From: RGIG5612 sp045546255
GTDB taxonomy: Bacteria; Bacillota; Clostridia; Lachnospirales; Lachnospiraceae
Assembly: GCA_045546255.1 (NCBI GenBank)
Contig: JAZQCK010000078.1
Coordinates: forward strand, 5,576 to 69,575
Direction: 5' to 3'
DNA: 64,000 bases
A program made the position numbers and the translations under genes. Each line of letters starts with the position of its first letter. Position 1 is the stretch's first letter. This document shows, one piece after another, positions 18,362-24,580 of this stretch. Below the pieces are notes generated by a model, which was given only the letters and a program-made list of their open reading frames with translations, was not told the DNA's origin and did no database searches.

Positions 18362-18754
18362 ATGCAGGAAGTATATGATTTCATTAAAAAATGCGGAACC
18401 TATTATTTAGCAACCGTTGAAGGCGACCAGCCGAGAGTTCGTCCGTTCGGAACGATCGATCTTTTCGAGGGCAAGCTTTATATTCAGACAGGCAAAGTAA
18501 AAGACGTTTCCAAACAGCTTGCAGCAAATCCGAAGGCTGAGCTTTGCTGCTTCGCAGACGGAACCTGGCTGAGACTTGCAGGAACCTTAGTGAATGACGA
18601 CAACATTGCTGCAAAACAGCACATGCTGGATGAGCATCCGAATCTTAAAGCAATGTATTCTGCAGAAGATGACAATACACAGGTTCTTTACTTCAAGGAT
18701 GCAACAGCAACTTTCTCCAGTTTCACAGCAGAGCCGAAGGTCATTACATTCTAA
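18362..18754 (+). CDS. Pyridoxamine-5'-phosphate-oxidase-like FMN-binding protein
   Basis: 130 residues with the split-barrel PNPOx fold signature: YYLATVEGDQPRVRPFGTI near 14, LYIQTGKVKDVSKQLAANPK near 40, and CCFADGTWLRLAGTLVND near 62. Small clostridial members bind FMN or F420-like cofactors and are usually general reductases or nitroimidazole-type enzymes; substrate unknown. Start: ATG 18362 preceded by AAAGGAGC. It is monocistronic, followed by a terminator. Confidence 0.85.
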   Translation: MQEVYDFIKKCGTYYLATVEGDQPRVRPFGTIDLFEGKLYIQTGKVKDVSKQLAANPKAELCCFADGTWLRLAGTLVNDDNIAAKQHMLDEHPNLKAMYSAEDDNTQVLYFKDATATFSSFTAEPKVITF

Positions 18755-18844
18755 TTTAACCGGAAACTTTGTTGAACTGGGATTTCAAACTTGCTAATCA
18801 GGATCTCAAGTGATCCTTTGCTTTAAAAAGAATGGCAAAACAAG

Positions 18845-18873
18845 ATTGCGGCATTAAAGGTGCCGCAATTTTG
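18845..18873 (+). terminator. Rho-independent terminator
   Basis: A 9-bp stem ATTGCGGCA/TGCCGCAAT with a 7-base loop, then TTTTG. It follows the PNPOx-like gene. Confidence 0.85.
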
Positions 18874-18898
18874 TTGCAAAGAAAGCCCCTGATGGGAT

Positions 18899-19951
18899 AT
18901 GATAGGCACTGATATGAGCACAATGAAATTCACGGCAGATACTGTTTCAAATGTGTATCTGTTTTACGGAGAAGAAAATTATAAAAAGCGCCTTTACCGT
19001 GACAACCTGCGAAAAGCGGTCACGGAAAATAATGATATGAATTACTCTTATTTTGAGGGTAATTCCATTAATTTTGCAGAGGTTTATGACAGCGTGGTGA
19101 CGCTTCCATTCTTTGCTGAAAAGCGCCTTGTTGTAGTGGAAAACTCAGGGAAGTTCAAGGGAAAAGGCAAGGCGGCAGCAGATGATGCCTCTGAGACGGA
19201 AGAGGATGGTGAAAAAGAAGAGAATGCGGACGCTATGATCCTTAAGATCTTAGAAGACCTTCCGCCGACGACCTGTCTTGCCTTCTTTGAAGATGCCGTT
19301 GCAAAGAATAAAAAGATCTACAAGCAGATCCAGAAGAAGGGCACTGTCGTGGAGTGCGCAGGCGATACGGATGGGGATGTGATCAACTGGCTGGCCAAGG
19401 GCTTTGCACAGGCTGGAAAGAGAGCAAACCGCGGAGCGCTGCAGCTTCTGGTCGACCGAGTTGGAACCGATTATGATAAGCTCCGCCGCGAATATGAAAA
19501 GATCATCGGTTATGTCGGTGAAAGCACGGAAATCACAGCCGACGATATCCTGGCGATTTCTTCCGAAGATGTAGAATCTAAGATTTTTGATATGCTCGGC
19601 GCGATGGGAAAGAAGGATGTAAAAACGGTCCTGCGCAAATATAACGATCTGCTTGTGAACCGGGAGCATCCGCTTTATATCCTCGCGATGCTGCGCATCC
19701 AGTTCCGTACCCTCCTTCAGACGGCGGAACTTCGGAACAAAGGCTACACAACCCAGGATGTTGCCCGCATTTTAAAGAAGCGTGATTTTGTGATTCGAAA
19801 CGCCGAGGGGTACCTGCACGGCGGCTTTAAGATGAAAGACGTGAGGGATATTTTAGAGGAAATCTCAGAGACCGACCGCAAGATCAAAAGCGGCGACCTG
19901 AACGAGCAGGTGGGCGTCGAGATGCTGCTTGTGAAGTTTTCGATGAGATAA
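18899..19951 (+). CDS. holA: DNA polymerase III subunit delta
   Basis: Clamp-loader delta subunit. 350 residues if the first ATG is used. YLFYGEENYKKRLYRDNL near residue 20 is the delta N-terminal motif, NWLAKGFAQAGKRANRGALQLLVDRVG near 162 is central, and the C-terminal collar helices run from about 240 (LLVNREHPLYILAMLRIQFRTLL). An acidic insert (residues about 95-115) is unusual but frequent in clostridia. The start is uncertain: ATGs at 18899, 18914 and 18923 are all possible and none has a strong ribosome site. Confidence 0.92.
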   Translation: MIGTDMSTMKFTADTVSNVYLFYGEENYKKRLYRDNLRKAVTENNDMNYSYFEGNSINFAEVYDSVVTLPFFAEKRLVVVENSGKFKGKGKAAADDASETEEDGEKEENADAMILKILEDLPPTTCLAFFEDAVAKNKKIYKQIQKKGTVVECAGDTDGDVINWLAKGFAQAGKRANRGALQLLVDRVGTDYDKLRREYEKIIGYVGESTEITADDILAISSEDVESKIFDMLGAMGKKDVKTVLRKYNDLLVNREHPLYILAMLRIQFRTLLQTAELRNKGYTTQDVARILKKRDFVIRNAEGYLHGGFKMKDVRDILEEISETDRKIKSGDLNEQVGVEMLLVKFSMR

Positions 19952-19963
19952 AGAGGCATGAGA

Positions 19964-20575
19964 ATGGACAAGAGAGAAATCAGACAGGAAGTAACGGATA
20001 AGAAGAATGCGCTGGAAAGAGATCAGGTCGAAGAGTGGTCTGCTCAGCTGAAAGAGAAGTTCTGCAGCCTGGATGCCTATAAAGAGGCAGAGGCGATTTA
20101 TTTTTATATGTCATATAACAGCGAGGTGCAGACGATCCCGATGATTGAGCAGGCGATCCTGGACGGAAAGAGGGCAGCCGTTCCGATCATGCTGAAGAGC
20201 GGGAAAAGCTTTAATAAAAAAGGCGAGCCGAAGCATGACTATATGGAATTCGTCTATCTGAAGTCGATGGATGAATGCGTTCCAAACTTTATGGGGATTC
20301 CAGAGCCGCCGGCAGAGTTGATCACGGAGCATCCGGAACGGATCGCAGATGAAAAAGAAGTTTTGATCCTCATGCCAGGCCTTGCATTTGATAAAGAAAA
20401 GAACCGCATCGGCTATGGAGGCGGTTTCTATGATAAATATCTGGATTCCCATCCGGACACCATCTTCCACAAAGTGGCGCTGTGCTTTGATTTCCAGATC
20501 TACGAGCACATTCCGACCGAGCCCCATGATGAGAAGATGGACCTCATCGTCAGCCCGTCATATACGATTTCTTGA
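19964..20575 (+). CDS. 5-formyltetrahydrofolate cyclo-ligase
   Basis: Converts 5-formyl-THF to 5,10-methenyl-THF using ATP. 203 residues, MDKREIRQEVTDKKNALERD at the start, the middle DYMEFVYLKSMDE near 88, and the C-terminal substrate loop MPGLAFDKEKNRIGYGGGFYDKYL near 135, which is diagnostic. ATG 19964 has AGAGG at 7 bases; the ATG at 19958 is too close to that site. It begins 12 bases after holA. Known as ygfA or fthC/MTHFS in other species. Confidence 0.93.
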   Translation: MDKREIRQEVTDKKNALERDQVEEWSAQLKEKFCSLDAYKEAEAIYFYMSYNSEVQTIPMIEQAILDGKRAAVPIMLKSGKSFNKKGEPKHDYMEFVYLKSMDECVPNFMGIPEPPAELITEHPERIADEKEVLILMPGLAFDKEKNRIGYGGGFYDKYLDSHPDTIFHKVALCFDFQIYEHIPTEPHDEKMDLIVSPSYTIS

Positions 20576-20880
20576 TTTTTATTATTTTATGCAGAGTAAA
20601 TCTTTCTGCTCCGTACGGTCAGCACCGCTCGCTTTGCTCACGTCCTTCGGATAAGCTCGCTGCACGTCCGATGGAGCGAAAACAAGTTTCGCTGTATCGT
20701 TCTCGCCCAATGACCGCCTGTGCAAGCACCGCGGTCGCTGGGCTCGCTTCGCACAAACTCCGGTCTGCGGTGCGTAGCAAGTAGCGCTCCTCGACCTGCG
20801 TATCGTCCGCACAGCTTGCTAAGTGCTGCCGAAAGTCACAAAAGATTTCTCTGCATACAATAATGAATCAACAAATTTCT
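20576..20880. repeat. GC-rich repetitive intergenic block
   Basis: About 250 bases rich in GCTCGC-type words, with no convincing gene; the open frames across it lack ribosome sites and known motifs. Positions 20701-20752, read on the minus strand, align along their full 52-base length with 23982-24033 (see separate entry). The remainder carries further variants of the same words (for example CACGTCC twice near 20640-20670). Confidence 0.55.
20701..20752 (-). repeat. Dispersed palindromic repeat, long copy 1
   Basis: 52 bases, read on the minus strand, beginning GCGAAGCGAGCCCAGCG and ending CATTGGGCGAGA. It forms a hairpin with arms GACCGC/GCGGTC. It is homologous to the plus-strand copy at 23982-24033 and shares its 5' core with 1098-1114 and 24131-24148. 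Confidence 0.65.
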
Positions 20881-20883
20881 CTA

Positions 20884-20913
20884 TTGACAGTGCTGAGGAT
20901 CAGGTGTTATTAT
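20884..20913 (+). promoter_or_regulatory. Promoter of infC-rpmI-rplT
   Basis: TTGACA at 20884-20889, an 18-base spacer and TATTAT at 20908-20913 (overlapping TATATT downstream). It lies directly before the structured leader. Confidence 0.7.
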
Positions 20914-20929
20914 ATTGCAGTCGTTTGAA

Positions 20930-21064
20930 AACAAAGAAGAGTATCCACTCTCACCTCGTCGCAATCGGGCGCACGTTGGTTAATATTTTTAAGATCGGCA
21001 GAAGTATGCCGCATCTTAGATGTATGAGTGGATAGTTCTTTGAACTATCTTCTTTTATTTTTAA
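20930..21064 (+). ncRNA. infC-rpmI-rplT leader: L20-type attenuator
   Basis: Three helices are visible. A long-range stem pairs TATCCACTC (20942-20950) with GAGTGGATA (21026-21034). An internal stem pairs AAGAT-CGGCA (20991-21000) with TGCCG-C-ATCTT (21007-21017). A terminator hairpin, GATAGTTC/GAACTATC (21031-21038/21042-21049), is followed by TTCTTTTATTTTT. The long-range stem and the terminator share GATA at 21031-21034 and cannot form together. This fits the known Firmicutes L20 autoregulation, in which ribosomal protein L20 binds the leader and favours termination. The Rfam family assignment is not tested. Confidence 0.8.
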
Positions 21065-21104
21065 GGATATTTACAACTTTCAGTAAAGGATTAGGAGGTG
21101 TGAC

Positions 21105-21608
21105 ATCAACTACTTAATTAATGAACAAATCAGGGAGCGTGAAGTAAGACTGATTGACGCTGATGGCCAGCAAAGAGGCGTTGTTTCCATCGAGGAAGCA
21201 AGAGCAGCTGCAGATGAGGCCGGAGTTGATCTGGTGTTAATTGCCCCGACGGCAAATCCGCCTGTATGCAAGATTATCGATTTTGGTAAGTTCCGTTATG
21301 AGCAGGCCAGAAAAGAGAAAGAAGCGCGGAAAAAGCAAAAGACCATTGAGATCAAAGAGATTCGTCTTTCACCGAATATTGATGTGAACGATATTAAGAC
21401 GAAAGCGAACATGGCACGTAAGTTCATTGAAAAAGGCGACAAAGTGAAAGTTGCACTGAGATTCAGGGGACGCGAGATGGCACATATGCAGGAGAACAAG
21501 CATGTCTTAGATGACTTTGCTGAAATGCTCGAAGATATTGCCACGGTCGACAAAGCCCCGAAAGTTGAAGGCAGGAACATGGTCATGTTCCTTACAAAGA
21601 AGAAATAA
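21105..21608 (+). CDS. infC: Translation initiation factor IF-3 (AUC start)
   Basis: 167 residues when read from ATC 21105, the normal IF-3 length. N-domain: NEQIREREVRLIDADGQQRGVVS; linker: PVCKIIDFGKFRYEQ-KEKEARKKQK; C-domain: EIRLSPNIDVNDIKTKANMARKF and later VALRFRGREM. The upstream in-frame stop is at 21084, and no ATG, GTG or TTG lies between it and a GTG at 21234, which would delete the whole N-domain. ATC 21105 sits 6 bases after AGGAGG. AUU/AUC/AUA starts in infC are known to give autoregulation through IF-3 discrimination. Confidence 0.95.
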   Translation: MNYLINEQIREREVRLIDADGQQRGVVSIEEARAAADEAGVDLVLIAPTANPPVCKIIDFGKFRYEQARKEKEARKKQKTIEIKEIRLSPNIDVNDIKTKANMARKFIEKGDKVKVALRFRGREMAHMQENKHVLDDFAEMLEDIATVDKAPKVEGRNMVMFLTKKK

Positions 21609-21642
21609 TACGATAATAATTAACAGCCAGGAGGGAATAAAA

Positions 21643-21840
21643 ATGCCAAAGATTAAAACAAAAAGAGCTGCGGCGAAACGTTTCAAAAAGACAGCAAACG
21701 GAAATCTTAAGAGAAATAAAGCTTACAAGAGCCATATCTTAAACAAAAAGACCACGAAGAGAAAACGTAATCTTCGTAAGGCCACTATGACTGATGCTAC
21801 GAATGTAAAGAACATGAAGAAGATCTTACCATATCTGTAA
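21643..21840 (+). CDS. rpmI: 50S ribosomal protein L35
   Basis: 65 residues, MPKIKTKRAAAKRFKKTANG at the start and KKILPYL at the end, as in all L35. ATG 21643 follows CAGGAGGG. It is the middle gene of infC-rpmI-rplT, 34 bases after infC; a longer upstream frame is out of context. Confidence 0.97.
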   Translation: MPKIKTKRAAAKRFKKTANGNLKRNKAYKSHILNKKTTKRKRNLRKATMTDATNVKNMKKILPYL

Positions 21841-21869
21841 GAACTTTTTAGTCAAAGGAGGAATAAGAA

Positions 21870-22226
21870 ATGGCAAGAATTAAAGGCGGTTTAAACGCAA
21901 AGAAAAGACACAATAGAACACTTAAGCTGGCAAAAGGTTATAGAGGAGCCAGATCAAAACAGTATAGAATTGCAAAGCAGTCCGTAATGAGAGCACTCGC
22001 ATCTTCCTATGCAGGAAGAAAGCAGAGAAAACGTCAGTTCAGACAGCTGTGGATCGCAAGAATCAACGCAGCAGCAAGAATGAACGGTCTTTCTTACAGC
22101 AAGTTTATGTATGGACTGAAGACAGCTGGCAACACGATGAACAGAAAAGTCTTAGCTGACATTGCAGTAAACGATGCAGCAGGCTTCGCAGCTCTGGCAG
22201 AGACAGCAAAAAACGCAATTCAGTAA
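21870..22226 (+). CDS. rplT: 50S ribosomal protein L20
   Basis: 118 residues, standard length, beginning MARIKGGLNAKKRHNRTLKL, with the RNA-binding GLSYSKFMYGLK segment near 75. Assembly protein of the large subunit and the presumed repressor of its own operon via the leader at 20930-21064. AAAGGAGG precedes ATG 21870. A terminator follows. Confidence 0.98.
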   Translation: MARIKGGLNAKKRHNRTLKLAKGYRGARSKQYRIAKQSVMRALASSYAGRKQRKRQFRQLWIARINAAARMNGLSYSKFMYGLKTAGNTMNRKVLADIAVNDAAGFAALAETAKNAIQ

Positions 22227-22247
22227 TACTTCGTGAATGAGCATTAT

Positions 22248-22276
22248 GAGCCGGACGAATATGTCCGGCTCTTCTG
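22248..22276 (+). terminator. Terminator after rplT
   Basis: A 9-bp stem GAGCCGGAC/GTCCGGCTC with a 6-base loop, then TTCTGT. The U-tract is modest. Confidence 0.8.
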
Positions 22277-22352
22277 TAATTTATAAAGCTGAGTCATCCT
22301 CAGCACTGTGAAAAAGAAACTGAAATCAGAGCATACAAGTTAGGATCTTACT

Positions 22353-23990
22353 ATGGAAGAACAAAAAGTTTCAAGAAATTTTATAGAGCAGGAAATTGAT
22401 AAGGATCTTGCAGAAGGTAATTATAGCCGCGTGGAGACCCGGTTTCCACCGGAACCGAACGGCTATCTGCATATCGGCCATGCAAAGTCGATCCTTTTAA
22501 ACTATGGTCTGGCAGAAGAGTACAACGGCACATTCAATCTGCGCTTTGATGATACCAACCCGACGAAAGAGGATGTGGAGTTTGTGGATTCCATCATCGC
22601 TGACGTGAAGTGGCTTGGCGCAGACTTCGAAGACCGCCTGTACTTTGCTTCCGACTATTTCGATAAGATGTATGAGGCAGCAGTCAAGCTGATCAAAGAT
22701 GGAAAGGCTTATGTCTGTGATCTGACGGCCGATGAGATCAGAGAGTACCGCGGAACGTTTGAAACACCGGGCAAAGAAAGCCCATATCGGAATCGTTCCG
22801 TCGAGGAAAACCTTGCGCTCTTTGAAGAGATGAAGAGCGGCGCGATCGAGGATGGCGCACGTGTTCTGCGCGCGAAGATTGATATGGCGTCCCCGAATAT
22901 GAACATGCGTGATCCGGTCATCTATCGTGTGGCACATGTTACGCATCATAGAACAGGGGATAAGTGGTGCATCTATCCGATGTATGACTTTGCCCATCCA
23001 ATCGAGGATGCCGTCGAAGGCGTCACCCATTCCATCTGCACAATGGAGTTTGAAGACCACAGACCGCTTTATGACTGGGTCATCGAGAACGTCGGTTTTG
23101 AAGAGTCGCCGCGCCAGATCGAGTTTGCAAAGATGTATCTGACCGGTGTTATTACCGGAAAACGTTATATTAAGGAGCTTGTGGCAAACGGAACCGTAGA
23201 CGGCTGGGACGATCCGAGACTTGTGACGATCGCAGCACTTCGCCGTCGTGGCTTCACACCGGAGTCGATCCGCATGTTTATCGAGCTTTCCGGTGTTGCA
23301 AAGGCACAGAGCTCTTCTGATTATGCAATGCTGGAGTATTGCCTGAGAGAAGACTTAAAGCCGAAGGCACCGCGCTATATGGCAGTACTGGATCCAATCA
23401 AGCTGATCATCGATAACTATCCGGAAGACCAGGTCGAATATATGGACGCGGTCAATAATCCAGAGAACGAAGAAATGGGAAGCCGCAAGGTCCCGTTTTG
23501 CAAAGAACTCTATATCGACAGAGAAGACTTTATGGAAGAGCCGCCGAAGAAATACTTCCGTTTGTTCCCGGGCAACGAGGTGCGTCTTATGAATGCATAC
23601 TTTGTCACCTGCGTGGACTACAAGAAGGATGAGACCGGCAAAGTCACCGAGGTTCATGTAACCTATGATCCGGAGACCAGAAGCGGATCTGGCTTCGAAG
23701 GCCGTAAAGTTAAAGGCACGATCCACTGGGTCAGCGCAAGACATGCAGTGAAGGCAGAGGCAAGACTCTATGAGCAGCTGGTGGATGAGGAGCGCAACAT
23801 CAATCCGAATTCCCTGACTGTTATGGACAGCTGCTACATCGAGCCGGAACTTGCGAAAGCAAAACCGGGAGACCACTTCCAGTTCGTCCGTCATGGCTAC
23901 TTTAACGTCGACTCTCATGACACAACTGACGAGAAACTGGTCTTTAACCGCATCGTCTCCTTGAAGAGCTCGTTTAAGTTGCCGAAGTGA
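22353..23990 (+). CDS. glnS: Glutaminyl-tRNA synthetase
   Basis: 545 residues. Class I HIGH motif PPEPNGYLHIGHAKS at about 33-47 and WDDPRLVTIAALRRRGFTPESIR near 290, the GlnRS signature. The anticodon-binding beta-barrel half runs from about 340 (APRYMAVLDPIKLIIDNYPE). The usual MSKRK version of the KMSKS loop reads ITGKRYIKEL here, which to my knowledge also occurs in other Lachnospiraceae GlnRS and is probably functional. Start: ATG 22353 with a weak AGTTAGGA site. The 3' end, including the stop codon, forms part of a repeat (23978-23998 equals 24128-24148). Confidence 0.95.
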   Translation: MEEQKVSRNFIEQEIDKDLAEGNYSRVETRFPPEPNGYLHIGHAKSILLNYGLAEEYNGTFNLRFDDTNPTKEDVEFVDSIIADVKWLGADFEDRLYFASDYFDKMYEAAVKLIKDGKAYVCDLTADEIREYRGTFETPGKESPYRNRSVEENLALFEEMKSGAIEDGARVLRAKIDMASPNMNMRDPVIYRVAHVTHHRTGDKWCIYPMYDFAHPIEDAVEGVTHSICTMEFEDHRPLYDWVIENVGFEESPRQIEFAKMYLTGVITGKRYIKELVANGTVDGWDDPRLVTIAALRRRGFTPESIRMFIELSGVAKAQSSSDYAMLEYCLREDLKPKAPRYMAVLDPIKLIIDNYPEDQVEYMDAVNNPENEEMGSRKVPFCKELYIDREDFMEEPPKKYFRLFPGNEVRLMNAYFVTCVDYKKDETGKVTEVHVTYDPETRSGSGFEGRKVKGTIHWVSARHAVKAEARLYEQLVDEERNINPNSLTVMDSCYIEPELAKAKPGDHFQFVRHGYFNVDSHDTTDEKLVFNRIVSLKSSFKLPK

Positions 23991-24148
23991 GCCTAGCGGC
24001 CGCTGCGTTTACGCAAGCGGACATTAGGCGAGAAGGAACATGAGCGAAGCGAATGCCGAAGTGAGGATTGCAGCCGTCGTGCTTGCACAAACGGCTATAA
24101 TCCGAGAAGGAACAACGAACGCAGTGAGTTGCCGAAGTGAGCCTAGCG
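23978..24148 (+). repeat. Dispersed repeat block overlapping the glnS stop
   Basis: A perfect 21-base direct repeat at 23978-23998 and 24128-24148 (containing GCCGAAGTGAGCCTAGCG), with a third partial copy TGCCGAAGTGAG at 24054-24065. GAGAAGGAACA occurs at about 24030 and 24105, giving two units of about 75 bases. The first unit (23982-24033) is the plus-strand homologue of 20701-20752 and folds around CCGCT/AGCGG. The open frame at 24040-24234 crosses this block and has no gene-like features. Confidence 0.7.
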
Positions 24149-24191
24149 ACTCGGTAATAGAATCTGCCGGTTCATGCAGCTTGACGGTGAT

Positions 24192-24425
24192 TTCACACAT
24201 TTCCCACCACTTTTCTGATTTGAATCAGTGGTGAAAATGATGAAATATGCATATTTGAATAAAGTTCACACATTTCCCACCATCTTTTTCAATGAAAAAG
24301 TGGTGGGATTTTTGTGAAGTGAATCTCAGGATGCATGAATGCTAGTATTATTGGCAAAATACGCGTTAAAAAATGGTGGGAAATGTATGAACTTGGGCCC
24401 AGGATGCATGAGTTGAATACTAGCA
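24192..24425. repeat. Nested repeats with TTTCCCACCA core (MITE-like)
   Basis: TTCACACATTTCCCACCA occurs at 24192-24209 and 24265-24282, and in inverted orientation with one change at 24374-24393. AGGATGCATGA is repeated at 24328-24338 and 24401-24411. TGCTAGTATT (24340-24349) is inverted as AATACTAGCA (24416-24425). The second copy folds as a strong hairpin CCCACCATCTTTTTC/GAAAAAGTGGTGGG (24276-24307) followed by ATTTTTGTG, terminator-like. No ORF is present. Confidence 0.65.
24276..24315 (+). terminator. Hairpin with U-tract, possible terminator for glnS
   Basis: Stem CCCACCA(T)CTTTTTC/GAAAAAGTGGTGGG with loop AAT and one bulge, then ATTTTTG. It is part of the TTTCCCACCA repeat cluster. 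Confidence 0.55.
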
Positions 24426-24580
24426 AGTTATTTCAGGACATCACTAGCGATTATTTGAAATGGCTTTTTAGGGGGCTGCTGTGCATATTATCTTGAGTAA
24501 TGACGAAGAATAATGCGCATGTTTTAAGCTTCTAGCATGAAATAGTGAAATCTGCCGGTGGATTGTGATAGAATACTAAC
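24426..24580. other. Remaining gap before the GT-C-like gene
   Basis: I see no gene, hairpin or clear promoter between the repeat cluster and 24581. The last 40 bases contain TTGTGATAGAATACT, a weak -10-like TAGAAT. Confidence 0.3.

Noticed and set aside
20572..20812. Two open frames in the GC-rich block after the cyclo-ligase gene
   Set aside because: They overlap on opposite strands, consist of repeat words and have no ribosome binding site.
24040..24234. Open frame across the repeat block after glnS
   Set aside because: It is composed of the dispersed repeat (GCGAAGCGAATGCCGAAGTGAG-type words), has no ribosome site and no recognisable protein pattern.
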